A DNA stretch of 64,000 bases, taken from NCBI RefSeq assembly GCF_006346395.1, contig NZ_VDMS01000001.1, positions 1,364,001 through 1,428,000 of the forward strand, given 5' to 3'. The notes under the pieces were generated by a model. That model saw only the letters and a program-made list of their open reading frames with translations. It was not told the origin of the DNA and searched no databases. The DNA is from Nocardioides plantarum. GTDB taxonomy: Bacteria > Actinomycetota > Actinomycetes > Propionibacteriales > Nocardioidaceae. Below are positions 7,891 through 17,929 of the stretch, in pieces. How positions within the stretch are numbered: the stretch's first letter is position 1; every line of letters starts with the position of its first letter. The position numbers and the translations under genes were made by a program.

Positions 7891-9145
7891 TGAGCGACTG
7901 TCGCATGAGGGACCGGGCCCGCCGGTACACCCCCAGCGTCTGGTCGGCGGTCGCGTCCCAGGAGAACTCCTGTGCCTGCGCCACGGCACCGGCCGCGAGC
8001 CGGGCGCGTACGTCGTCGTCGCAGGCCACCCGGCGCAGCGCCGCGGCCCACGCCTCGGGGTCGTGGCCGGGGACGAGCAGGCCGCTGCGGCCGTCGCGCA
8101 CGACGGTGGTGAGGCCGCCGACCGCGGCGGCGACGACGGGGGTGCCACAGGCCTGGGCCTCGACGGCCACCAGGCCGAAGGACTCGTTGTAGGACGGCAC
8201 GGCGACCAGCGTGGCGGCGGCGTACCAGCGGGCCAGCTCGGCCTGGGTCACCGGCGGCACGAAGCGGACGACGTCGGCGATGCCCAGCTCGACGGCAAGG
8301 GCGGCGAGCGCGGACGGCCGGTCGAGACCGGTGCCGGACGGCCCGCCGACCACGGGCACCACCAGGCGCGCGCGCAGGCCCGGGTCGCGCTCGAGCAGCA
8401 CCGCGACGGCCCGCAGCAGCACGTCGGGCGCCTTGAGGGGCTGGATCCGGCCGGCGAACATCAGCACGACCGCGTCGTGCGGCAGGCCGAGTGCCGCGCG
8501 GGCCACGGTCACGTCGGTGGGCCGGAACACGTCGAGGTCGACGCCGGGATGGACCACCTCGACCCGTCCGGGGTCGGCGTCGTAGAGGTCGATCAGCTGC
8601 TCGGCCTCGAGGTCGGTGTTGGCGACGAGCACGTCGGCGGCCTCGACGACCTGCTCCTCGCCGATCACCCGCGCGGCGGGCTCGGGGCTGTCACCGGCGG
8701 CCAGCGCGTCGTTCTTGACCTTGGCCATCGTGTGCATGCTGTGCACCAGCGGCACGCCCCACCGGTCACGGGCCAGGGCCCCGACCTGGCCGGAGAGCCA
8801 GTAGTGGGAGTGCACGGCGTCGTAGTGACCGACCGGCTGCGCCGCCTCGGTGCGCAGCACCTCGCGCGCGAACACGCAGAGCTGGCCGGGCAGCTCGTGC
8901 TTGGTCAGGCCCTCGAACGGGCCGGCGGTGATGTGGCGCACGCTGACCCCGTCGGCCAGGGGTACGACGGCTGCGTGCGACGAGCTGGTGGCGCGGGTGA
9001 ACACGTCGACCTCGACCCCACGGGCGGCCAGGCGGCGGGCCAGCTCGACGACGTAGACGTTCATGCCCCCGGCGTCGCCGGTGCCGGGCTGGTCGAGGGG
9101 TGAGGTGTGCAGGCTGATCATCGCCAGTCGACGCACGTCACCCAC
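7880..9145 (-). CDS. mshA: D-inositol-3-phosphate glycosyltransferase MshA
   Basis: This GT4-family enzyme transfers N-acetylglucosamine from UDP-GlcNAc to inositol-3-phosphate, the first step of mycothiol synthesis. The N-terminal Rossmann half shows [23 protein letters not shown], diagnostic of Msh[10 protein letters not shown] and [11 protein letters not shown] follow, then [10 protein letters not shown] and the UDP-binding part with [15 protein letters not shown] and the [20 protein letters not shown] acidic motif. The chosen GTG at 9145 (421 residues) has GGGAG about six bases upstream; starts at 9172 or 9157 are also possible. The 3' end overlaps the YbjN gene. Confidence 0.93.
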   Translation of the reverse strand: MGDVRRLAMISLHTSPLDQPGTGDAGGMNVYVVELARRLAARGVEVDVFTRATSSSHAAVVPLADGVSVRHITAGPFEGLTKHELPGQLCVFAREVLRTEAAQPVGHYDAVHSHYWLSGQVGALARDRWGVPLVHSMHTMAKVKNDALAAGDSPEPAARVIGEEQVVEAADVLVANTDLEAEQLIDLYDADPGRVEVVHPGVDLDVFRPTDVTVARAALGLPHDAVVLMFAGRIQPLKAPDVLLRAVAVLLERDPGLRARLVVPVVGGPSGTGLDRPSALAALAVELGIADVVRFVPPVTQAELARWYAAATLVAVPSYNESFGLVAVEAQACGTPVVAAAVGGLTTVVRDGRSGLLVPGHDPEAWAAALRRVACDDDVRARLAAGAVAQAQEFSWDATADQTLGVYRRARSLMRQSLNAS

Positions 9146-9175
9146 GACAGCTCCCATGTCCGGGGCAACCACGAC

Positions 9176-9550
9176 TCAGGACCGGTGATTCCCGCGGTGG
9201 GCCACGTCGCCCTGGTCCGGGTCCGGCGCGCGGGGCGGCCGCAGCACCGCGACGGCCACGCAGAGGGTCGCGAGCCCACCGACGACGGCCTCGACGTCGC
9301 GGTCGGGTGCGGACTCGCGCGCGGCCTCGAGGACCGCCCACCCGAGGGCCACCGAGCCCGAGCCGGTCACCAGGGTGAGCCACCACGCCCTCGCCAGCCG
9401 GGCACCGGCGACCGCCGCGGCGAGCCCGACCAGGAGCAGCCCGGCCCAGGTGAGGGCGTCGGCGTCGACGAACAGGTGGGCGACCAGCGCCACGCCGCCG
9501 AGCAGGGCGGCACCCAACGCGATGATCCGCACGCCAGCCTCCCCTGCCAT
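9176..9550 (-). CDS. Small predicted membrane protein
   Basis: A 124-residue hydrophobic protein with about four membrane segments (IIALGAALLGGVALVAHLF, WAGLLLVGLAAAVAG, WWLTLVTGSGSVALGWAVL, VVGGLATLCVAVAVL). A short charged, Pro-rich tail follows. No family is recognised. It lies immediately upstream of mshA on the same strand and could be part of that transcript. Membrane-like composition and normal codon use support a real gene. Confidence 0.65.
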   Translation of the reverse strand: MAGEAGVRIIALGAALLGGVALVAHLFVDADALTWAGLLLVGLAAAVAGARLARAWWLTLVTGSGSVALGWAVLEAARESAPDRDVEAVVGGLATLCVAVAVLRPPRAPDPDQGDVAHRGNHRS

Positions 9551-9605
9551 CTCGTGGCGCCATCCCCGACGACGGGTCAGTCTGCCAGCCAGGGATGATG
9601 CGGGC

Positions 9606-10376
9606 ATGACTCGCCCGACCTCGCCCACCGCCGTCGTCACCGGTGCCAGCAGCGGCATCGGCGCGGCCACCGCCCGCACGCTCGCCGGCCTCGGTTTCCA
9701 CGTCGTCTGTGCCGCCCGTCGTACGGATCGTGTGGAGGCACTCGCCGCCGAGATCGGCGGCACCGCGGTCACCTGCGACGTCACCGACGCCGCGTCGGTC
9801 GCCGCGCTCGCCGAGGCCGTCGACGGCGTCAGCGGGACGCTCGACGTGCTGGTCAACAACGCCGGCGGCGCGTTCGGCGCCTCGCCCGTGGCCCAGGCCG
9901 ACGCCGACGAGTGGCGCCGGATGTACGACGTCAACGTGATCGGCCTGATGCAGGTCACCCGCGCCCTGTTGCCGGCCCTGCTGCGCGCCGCGGACGGCGC
10001 CGGCATCATCTGCAACGTCGGCTCCACGGCCGGCCGGATCGCCTACGAGGGCGGCGCCGGCTACACCGCCGCCAAGCACGGCACCCAGGTCGTCTCCGAG
10101 ACGCTGCGCCTGGAGCTGTGGGACCAGCCGATCCGCATCACCGAGGTCGCACCCGGCATGGTCCGCACCGACGAGTTCGCGCTGGTGCGCTTCGACGGCG
10201 ACGCCGACAAGGCAGCCTCGGTGTACGCCGGGGTCGCCGAGCCGCTGGTCGCCGAGGACGTCGCCGACGCCATCGGCTGGGTCGTCACCCGTCCCCGGCA
10301 CGTCAACGTCGACGAGCTGGTGATCCGCCCGCGCGCCCAGGCCGCGCAGCACAAGGTCCACCGCGTCACCGACTGA
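9606..10376 (+). CDS. Short-chain dehydrogenase/reductase
   Basis: A 256-residue classical SDR. The nucleotide-binding motif VTGASSGIG is at residues 11-19, NNAGG is in the fourth strand, and the catalytic Tyr153/Lys157 lie in GYTAAKHG. A Ser in the preceding CNVGSTAG completes the triad. An Arg-Arg pair after strand 2 (CAARRTDR) suggests NADP(H) preference. The C-terminal IGWVVTRPRHVNVDELVIRP is typical of YdfG/serine-dehydrogenase-like SDRs. The substrate is unknown. Confidence 0.92.
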   Translation: MTRPTSPTAVVTGASSGIGAATARTLAGLGFHVVCAARRTDRVEALAAEIGGTAVTCDVTDAASVAALAEAVDGVSGTLDVLVNNAGGAFGASPVAQADADEWRRMYDVNVIGLMQVTRALLPALLRAADGAGIICNVGSTAGRIAYEGGAGYTAAKHGTQVVSETLRLELWDQPIRITEVAPGMVRTDEFALVRFDGDADKAASVYAGVAEPLVAEDVADAIGWVVTRPRHVNVDELVIRPRAQAAQHKVHRVTD

Positions 10377-10456
10377 CCTCGCGCCGGCCCCCGTGTCGTG
10401 GCGACGGCTGTCGTGAGGCCGTGGTGCCCGGTCACCGTGACGGGCCGGATCGAAAC

Positions 10457-10692
10457 GTGACCCCGGGTGCGTCACCTGTGGCCACACCGGAACCGCACAC
10501 TGACCCAGGGTGCGACACCTGTGGCGGCACCGGAACCGCACACTGACCCAGGGTGCGCCACCCGTGGCGGCACCGGAATCGACAACTGACCCAGGGTGGG
10601 TCACTTGGCGCTTCCGACCCTCTCCAGAACCGACGCAGGGTGGGTCACTTCGCGTTTCCGACCCTCTCCAGAACCGACGCGGGGTGGGTCAC
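10457..10692. repeat. Tandem repeat array, 43- and 44-bp periods
   Basis: The 540-base gap between the SDR and racemase genes holds a compact array. Copies of CACCGGAAYCG recur at 10485, 10528 and 10571 (period 43). Copies of CAGGGTGGGTCACTT-like sequence recur at 10592, 10636 and 10680 (period 44). Both unit types contain TGACCC and GGGTCA half-sites that can pair. Nothing gene-like is seen in the remainder (10693-10904). Confidence 0.8.
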
Positions 10693-10917
10693 GTCGCCCA
10701 CGGGCGGCCGCGCGTCAGCTCAGGTCGCCGGGGTCGGTGAGCTGTAGGTCGACGTCGTAGACCTACGGGCGGCCCGTCACGCCGACGTCCACGCCGTGAT
10801 GACCTCGTCGGCGCAGGTCGACATCGACCACCTCACCACCGACACCCACCAGGCGTCCGGACCCCGCCATCTGGGCGGCCCGGAACCGGCCACGCGGCGT
10901 ACGGCAGAATCCGCCTC

Positions 10918-11607
10918 ATGCAGACGATCGGACTCATCGGCGGCATGAGCTGGGAGTCCAGCGCCGTCTACTACCAGGCTCTCAACCGAGGCGTGCAGCA
11001 ACGGTACGGCGGGTTGTCGTCGGCCAAGACGGTGCTCGCGTCGGTCGACCTGGCCGAGGTCACGGCCCTGCAGGAGCAGGGCAAGTGGGACGAGGTCGGC
11101 GACATCCTGGCCGCGGCCGGACGGTCGGTCGAGGCCGCGGGTGCCGACTTCCTGCTGCTGGCGACCACCACCTTCCACCGCGTGGCCGACCAGGTGACCG
11201 ACGCCGTCTCGATCCCGGTGCTCCACCTCGCCGACGTGATCGCCGAGGCCGTGAAGGCCCGGGGCCTCGACTCGGTGGGGTTCATCGCCCCGTCGTTCGC
11301 GATGTCGCACGACTTCTTCACCGCGCGGATCGCCTCGCACGGCATCGCCGTCCACGTGCCCGACGCCGCCCACCACGAGGCCGTCAACCGGATCGTCTAC
11401 GACGAGCTCGTGCACGGCAAGGTGCTCAACGCCTCGCGCCGCATCATCGTCGGCCTGGTCGACGAGCTCTGGGACGCCGGCGCCAAGGGCCTGGTCCTCG
11501 GCACCACCGAGCTCGAGCTGCTGGTCAAGCAGGCCGACGTCGAGCTGCCGCTCTTCCCGGCCACGACGCTGCACGTCGACGCCGCGCTCGCGCGCGCCCT
11601 GGGCTGA
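10918..11607 (+). CDS. Aspartate/glutamate racemase family protein (YgeA-like)
   Basis: A 229-residue protein clearly related to the YgeA group of amino-acid racemases (MQTIGLIGGMSWESSAVYYQALN, KWDEVGDILAAAG). These enzymes normally use two opposed thiol or hydroxyl residues. Here the first active segment reads LLLATTTFHRVAD, with Thr83 where E. coli YgeA also has Thr. The second reads VLGTTELELLV, so the usual GCTE cysteine is Thr. No cysteine remains at either site. It may have altered chemistry or another substrate. The ATG is preceded by CAGAAT seven bases upstream. Confidence 0.85.
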   Translation: MQTIGLIGGMSWESSAVYYQALNRGVQQRYGGLSSAKTVLASVDLAEVTALQEQGKWDEVGDILAAAGRSVEAAGADFLLLATTTFHRVADQVTDAVSIPVLHLADVIAEAVKARGLDSVGFIAPSFAMSHDFFTARIASHGIAVHVPDAAHHEAVNRIVYDELVHGKVLNASRRIIVGLVDELWDAGAKGLVLGTTELELLVKQADVELPLFPATTLHVDAALARALG

Positions 11608-11881
11608 CCCGCCCCCACGGTGATCGGGCCGACGGGCCGGCTACGGCCCGGCGAGTCGAGATCCCGCAGCTGCAGGTCGAGTCGGGGCGCGCCGGCTGCG
11701 GGCGTCTCGACTCGCGGTGACTGCGTCCCCGCGGCTCGACGACCGTGACGTGGCACCGCCTGTGTCGCGGTCGTCACTCCCGACGAATCGCGGGGCGACC
11801 GGCCCCGCAACTAGACTCGCCAAGGCCCTCTCGACACCCGGGCTCGCACGCTTCTCCCGACCGACAGGACGTCGTACTGCT

Positions 11882-13771
<1,890 letters not shown>

Positions 13772-13776
13772 TCCAG

Positions 13777-14169
13777 GTGGACGACGGGACCATCGGCTTC
13801 AGCTACGACGACCAGCTCACCACGCTGCTCGTCCAGGCTGTGGTGTGGCTGGTCGTCGTGGTGGCCTGCGCGGTCGCCGTACGCCGCCCGTGGGCCTGGT
13901 TCGGCCTGGCGGGCGGTGTCGTGGGCCTCGCCGTCGCGGTCACCCTGACGGTCGACGCCCTGCAGGTCCGCTCCGCCCTGAAGCAGGAGGACGGCCTCGG
14001 CGCCCACGTCTTCGACACCGAGCACGTCGACTACCCGGGCTTCCTGCTCGACCACGACATCGACGGTCTGCTCAACCTGGGCCAGACGGGCAGCCTGGCC
14101 CTGCTGGCGGCGGCCTTCGTCGTCGGCGCGGTGACGTCGCGACGTCGTGACCGCGCCACCGCTGCCTGA
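13777..14169 (+). CDS. Small membrane protein of unknown function
   Basis: A 130-residue protein starting at GTG six bases after typA. Three hydrophobic segments are seen (LLVQAVVWLVVVVACAVAV, WFGLAGGVVGLAVAVTLTV, SLALLAAAFVVGAV), separated by a hydrophilic loop with EDGLGAHVFDTEHVDYPGF. The end is very basic (SRRRDRATAA). No family recognised. It overlaps the start of the MFS gene by 23 bases, suggesting one transcript with typA and the transporter. Confidence 0.7.
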   Translation: MDDGTIGFSYDDQLTTLLVQAVVWLVVVVACAVAVRRPWAWFGLAGGVVGLAVAVTLTVDALQVRSALKQEDGLGAHVFDTEHVDYPGFLLDHDIDGLLNLGQTGSLALLAAAFVVGAVTSRRRDRATAA

Positions 14170-15547
14170 GCGGGCCGGTCGACGCGACCGCGCGCGACTG
14201 ACGACGCTCGCGCTGCTCACCACCGTCACCGCGGTCGTCAGCAGCCTGGGGGCGCCACTGGTGCCCAGCATCGCCGAGCAGTACGACGTCTCGGTCACCT
14301 CTGCACAGTGGGCACTCACGGCGACGCTGCTCGCCGGTGCGGTCGCGACGCCGGTGCTGGGCCGCCTCGGCAGCGGTCGGCGGCGCCGTCCGACCGTACT
14401 GGTCACCATCGTCGTGGTGCTGCTCGGCTCGATCCTCGCGGCGCTGCCGCTGGGCTACGGCCCGCTGGTCGCCGGGCGCGCACTGCAGGGGCTCGCCCTG
14501 GGCCTGGTGCCGCTCGCCCTGGCCATCGCGCGCGACGCCTACTCCGGCGTCCAGCAGGTCCGGGTCCTGGCGCTGCTGTCGGTCACGTCGGTGGCCGGCG
14601 CGGGGCTGGGCTACCCGATCACCTCGCTCGTGGCGGCGTACGCCGGGTTGCACGGGGCCTACGTGTTCGGGGCCGTGCTGGTCGCACTCACGCTGCTGCG
14701 CGCGCTGCGGCACGTCCCGGCCGACCTCGACATCCCCGCCCAGCCCGTCGACCTCGTCGGCGCCGCGACCCTCACCACCGGCACCCTGAGCCTGCTGCTG
14801 GCGGTCAGCCAGGGTGGCGTGTGGGGCTGGGCCTCCCCCACCACGCTGACGGTCGCCGCGATCGGCGTCGTGGCGATGGCGGTGTGGGCCCGCTGGTCGC
14901 TGCGGGTCGCACACCCCCTCGTCGACCTGCGCCTGGCCGCCCGCCCGGGCGTCGTCGGACCGCACCTGGTCGCCCTCGTGCTGGGCATCGGCATGTACGG
15001 CCTGCTCAGCCTCGCCGTCGTCATCGTCCGCGCCGGGGGTCCCGACAGCGCGACCGGGTTCGGGCTCGACCTCGGCGTGGGCGTCGCCGGCCTGGTGCTC
15101 GTCCCCTACTCGGCGGCCAGCGTGGCCGGCGCCCAGGTCGCGCGCTGGGTCGACCGCCGGTGGGGCGACCGGCTGCTGCTGCCGCTGGGCTGCTCGTCGT
15201 TCGCCGCCTCGCTCGCCCTGCTGGCCTGGCACCACGACCACCTCTGGCAGCTGCTCCTCGCGATGGCCGTCGGCGGGCTCGGGAGCGGTTTCTCGTTCTC
15301 CTCGCTGGCCGGCCTGATCGTCCCGCACGTGCCGTCGGCCGAGACCGGCAGCGCGATGGCGTTCAACCAGCTGCTGCGCTACCTCGGCTTCGCCACCGGG
15401 TCGGCGGTCAGCGTCGTCCTCGTCGAGGTGTACGGCGGGGGGTCGTCGGGCCTGCTGCACGCGCTGCTCACCCTCGCCGGGCTGTGCCTGGTCACCGCGG
15501 TCGTCTCGAGCGGTCGCACCCCACGTCGGTCGAGGAGGTTGCGCTAG
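14147..15547 (+). CDS. MFS transporter (multidrug-type)
   Basis: A 466-residue polytopic protein with 12-14 predicted helices. Drug/H+ antiporter features are present: an A-like motif after TM2 (GRLGSGRRRRPTVL), an Arg in TM4 (GRALQGLALGLVPLALAIARDAY) and the C-like GLGYPITSLVAAYAG. The substrate is unknown. The last ~10 residues (RTPRRSRRLR) and the TAG stop fall inside a dispersed repeat (15519-15617), so the original C-terminus was probably replaced by repeat sequence. Confidence 0.9.
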   Translation: MTAPPLPERAGRRDRARLTTLALLTTVTAVVSSLGAPLVPSIAEQYDVSVTSAQWALTATLLAGAVATPVLGRLGSGRRRRPTVLVTIVVVLLGSILAALPLGYGPLVAGRALQGLALGLVPLALAIARDAYSGVQQVRVLALLSVTSVAGAGLGYPITSLVAAYAGLHGAYVFGAVLVALTLLRALRHVPADLDIPAQPVDLVGAATLTTGTLSLLLAVSQGGVWGWASPTTLTVAAIGVVAMAVWARWSLRVAHPLVDLRLAARPGVVGPHLVALVLGIGMYGLLSLAVVIVRAGGPDSATGFGLDLGVGVAGLVLVPYSAASVAGAQVARWVDRRWGDRLLLPLGCSSFAASLALLAWHHDHLWQLLLAMAVGGLGSGFSFSSLAGLIVPHVPSAETGSAMAFNQLLRYLGFATGSAVSVVLVEVYGGGSSGLLHALLTLAGLCLVTAVVSSGRTPRRSRRLR

Positions 15548-15617
15548 CAACAGTCTCGAGACCACCGCCCCACGTCGGTCGAGGAGGTTGCGCTAGCAAC
15601 CGTCTCGAGACCACCGC
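15519..15617. repeat. Two tandem 49-bp dispersed repeats
   Basis: Two copies with 49-base period (15519, 15568), each with CACGTCGGTCGAGGAGG, GCGCTAGCAAC and GTCTCGAGACCACC segments that fold back on themselves. The first overlaps the MFS stop codon. Related inverted fragments (CTCCTCGACCACC) continue to about 15715. The family recurs at 17533, 25711, 30365, 36385, 38373, 43198 and 60325. Confidence 0.85.
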
Positions 15618-15760
15618 AGCCGACGCACCCAGGCCTCCCCCTGCGGTTGTGTGGTCTCGAGACGGGCGTGGCCGCCCTCCTCGACCACCGTGTGGCCGCC
15701 TCCTCGACCACCTCCCTAAGACGGCTCCTACCGAGCGCCGCGCCGCAGTAGGGTCCGGTC

Positions 15761-16765
15761 ATGCTGCTCGACGTCCAGCTCGACGCCCGTCCCGACGGTG
15801 TCGCTGCTCGCGCGCGCGAGCTGGTCGGCGCCGGGGTCGACGGACTGTTCACCTTCGAGGGGCCGCACGACGTGTTCCTCCCGCTCGCCGTGGCGTCGCA
15901 GGCGGTCCAGACCGACCTGATGACCAACGTCGCGATCGCGATGCCGCGCTCGCCGATGCACCTCGCCAACGCCGCCTGGGACCTCCAGCTCATGTCCGGC
16001 GGGCGGTTCCGGCTCGGGCTCGGTTCCCAGATCAAGGTCCACGTCGAGAAGCGGTACGGCGCCACCTGGTCACCCCCGGCCGCCCGGATGCGCGAGATCG
16101 TGCTGGCGGTCAAGGCCATCCTCACCGCCTGGCAGGACGGCACCCGCCTCGACTTCGTCGGCGAGCACACCCGGCACACCCTGATGCCGCCGACGTTCGT
16201 GCCCGGCCCGAACCCGTTCGGCCCACCGCCGGTCCTGCTCGGCGCGCTCGGCCCGTTGATGACGCGCACGGCCGCCGAGGTCGCCGACGGCCTGCTGGTG
16301 ATGCCGTTCCACACCCACCGCCACGTGCGACAGCGCACGCTGGCCGCGGTGTCCGAGGGGCTCGCCCTGGCCGGGCGCCGCGAGGTCGCGATCTATCCGC
16401 AGGCCATCGTCGCGATGGGCCGCACCCCCGACGAGCAGGCGGCCGCGGACGCCGGCGTACGGGGCCTGCTCGCGTTCTACGGCTCCACCCCGGCGTACCG
16501 GCCCGTCCTGGACGTCGAGGGCTGGGGCGACCTCCAGCCACAGCTCAACGCCCTGTCCAAGGCGGGCGACCTCGCCGCGATGTTCGCGCTCGTCACCGAC
16601 GAGATGCTCTCCACGCTCGCCGTACGCGGCACGCCGCAGGACTGCGCCGCCGAGCTCGGCCGCCGCTTCGGCGACCTGTCCGAGCGGGTCTGCTGCTACT
16701 TCCCCGGGTACGACGCCCCGCTCGAGTCGATCGGGGCGCTGCGGGCGGCCCTCGCCGCGGTCTGA
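15761..16765 (+). CDS. LLM-class F420-dependent oxidoreductase (TIGR03617-like)
   Basis: A 334-residue protein of the luciferase-like monooxygenase superfamily, with a TIM barrel that usually binds coenzyme F420. Family features include LFTFEGPHDVFLPLAVASQAV, TNVAIAMPRSPMHLANAAWDLQLMSGGRFRLGLGSQIKVHVEKR and LLGALGPLMTRTAAEVADGLLV. Mycobacteria and related actinobacteria carry many of these; the substrate is unknown. The ATG follows TAGGGT by six bases, suggesting a leaderless message. Confidence 0.9.
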   Translation: MLLDVQLDARPDGVAARARELVGAGVDGLFTFEGPHDVFLPLAVASQAVQTDLMTNVAIAMPRSPMHLANAAWDLQLMSGGRFRLGLGSQIKVHVEKRYGATWSPPAARMREIVLAVKAILTAWQDGTRLDFVGEHTRHTLMPPTFVPGPNPFGPPPVLLGALGPLMTRTAAEVADGLLVMPFHTHRHVRQRTLAAVSEGLALAGRREVAIYPQAIVAMGRTPDEQAAADAGVRGLLAFYGSTPAYRPVLDVEGWGDLQPQLNALSKAGDLAAMFALVTDEMLSTLAVRGTPQDCAAELGRRFGDLSERVCCYFPGYDAPLESIGALRAALAAV

Positions 16766-16822
16766 CCCCGACATCGACCGAGGGGTCGGGAACACCAGCG
16801 CTGCCACTGCCGTTCACCACTC

Positions 16823-17518
16823 GTGCGTATCGAGATCTGGTCAGACGTCGTGTGTCCCTGGTGCTACATCGGCAAGCGCCGACTCGAGGAGGCGCTCGCG
16901 GGCTTCGAGCACCGCGACGAGGTGGAGATCGAGTGGCGCTCCTTCCAACTCGACCCGTCCGCCCCGACGGAGCCGACCGAGAACGTGAGCGCGATGCTCG
17001 CCCGCAAGTACGGCGGCGCCGAGCGCGTGGCGCAGATGCAGGGCCAGATGCTGCAGGTCGCGGCCGAGGCCGGTCTCGACTTCAGCAAGCACGCGGAGAG
17101 CCTGCACCTCAACACCGTCGACGCCCACCGGCTCCTCCACTCCGTCGGCGAGCGCCGCGCCGAGCTGAAGGAGGCCCTGCTGCACGCCTACTTCGTCGAG
17201 GCCCGCAACCTCGCCGACCATGACGTGCTCGTCGACGTCGCGACGTCCATCGGCCTCGACGCCGACGAGGCGAGAGCAGTGCTCTCCTCCGACGCCCATG
17301 CTGAAGCGGTGGCCGCGGATGCCGCGCAGGCACAGGCCTACGGCGCCACCGGCGTCCCGTTCTTCGTCTTCGACGCCAAGTACGGCGTCAGTGGCGCCCA
17401 GCCCGTCGAGGCCTTCACCCAGGTCCTCGAGCGCGCCTGGGCCGACCGCCCCGTCGTCCAGCTCGTCACCGCCGGCGAGGCCGCCCCCGGGTGCGACGGC
17501 GACGAGTGCGCGATCTGA
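16823..17518 (+). CDS. DsbA-family thiol oxidoreductase (FrnE-like)
   Basis: A 231-residue thioredoxin-fold protein. The active site CPWC is near residues 11-14 (SDVVCPWCYIGKRRLEEAL), followed by the FrnE/2-hydroxychromene-isomerase-type helical insert. The cis-Pro loop is GATGVPFFVF. No signal peptide is present, so it acts in the cytoplasm. The C-terminal GCDGDECAI adds a second Cys pair seen in FrnE-like proteins linked to redox stress. A GTG start at 16823 is used; there is no ATG in a good position. Confidence 0.92.
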   Translation: MRIEIWSDVVCPWCYIGKRRLEEALAGFEHRDEVEIEWRSFQLDPSAPTEPTENVSAMLARKYGGAERVAQMQGQMLQVAAEAGLDFSKHAESLHLNTVDAHRLLHSVGERRAELKEALLHAYFVEARNLADHDVLVDVATSIGLDADEARAVLSSDAHAEAVAADAAQAQAYGATGVPFFVFDAKYGVSGAQPVEAFTQVLERAWADRPVVQLVTAGEAAPGCDGDECAI

Positions 17519-17532
17519 CCTGAGGCATCCCT

Positions 17533-17912
17533 ACGGCGGTTGAGGTGCGAGCGAAGCGAGCCTCCTGCGGTGGTTGAGGTGCGAGCGAAGCGAGCCTCGA
17601 AACCACCGCAACAACAACGCGAGTCGACCCCTCCCTGCGGAGGTCTCGAGGCTCGTCGCTAGCGCTCCTCGCACCTCGACCGACGTCAGGGCGGTGGTTG
17701 AGGTGCGAGCGAAGCGAGCCTCGAAACCACCGCAACAACAACGCGAGTCGACCCCTCCCTGCGGAGGTCTCGAGGCTCGTCGCTAGCGCTCCTCGCACCT
17801 CGACCGACGTCAGGGCGGTGGTTGAGGTGCGAGCGAAGCGAGCCTCGAAACCTCCGCAACAACAACGCGGGTCGACGTGACCCTGCGGGGGTCTCGAGGC
17901 TCGACCGACGTG
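17533..17912. repeat. 124-bp tandem repeats of the dispersed family
   Basis: The 410-base gap between the DsbA-like and acyl-CoA synthetase genes is almost entirely repeat. After a truncated unit at 17533, full units start at 17568 and 17692 and a partial third at 17816 (period 124). Each unit holds GGTGGTTGAGGTGCGAGCGA and its complement CTCGCACCTCGACC around CAACAACAACGCG. No gene is seen; short open frames here are repeat-derived. Confidence 0.9.
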
Positions 17913-17929
17913 GTGCGTAGGTTCGGGGC

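Noticed and set aside
14308..17223. 971-codon plus-strand open frame
   Set aside because: Runs through the MFS, repeat, LLM and DsbA genes in another frame; Arg/Pro-rich shadow.
17568..17912. CRISPR-like array
   Set aside because: Units are 124 bp with near-identical interiors, so there are no spacers, and no cas genes are present.
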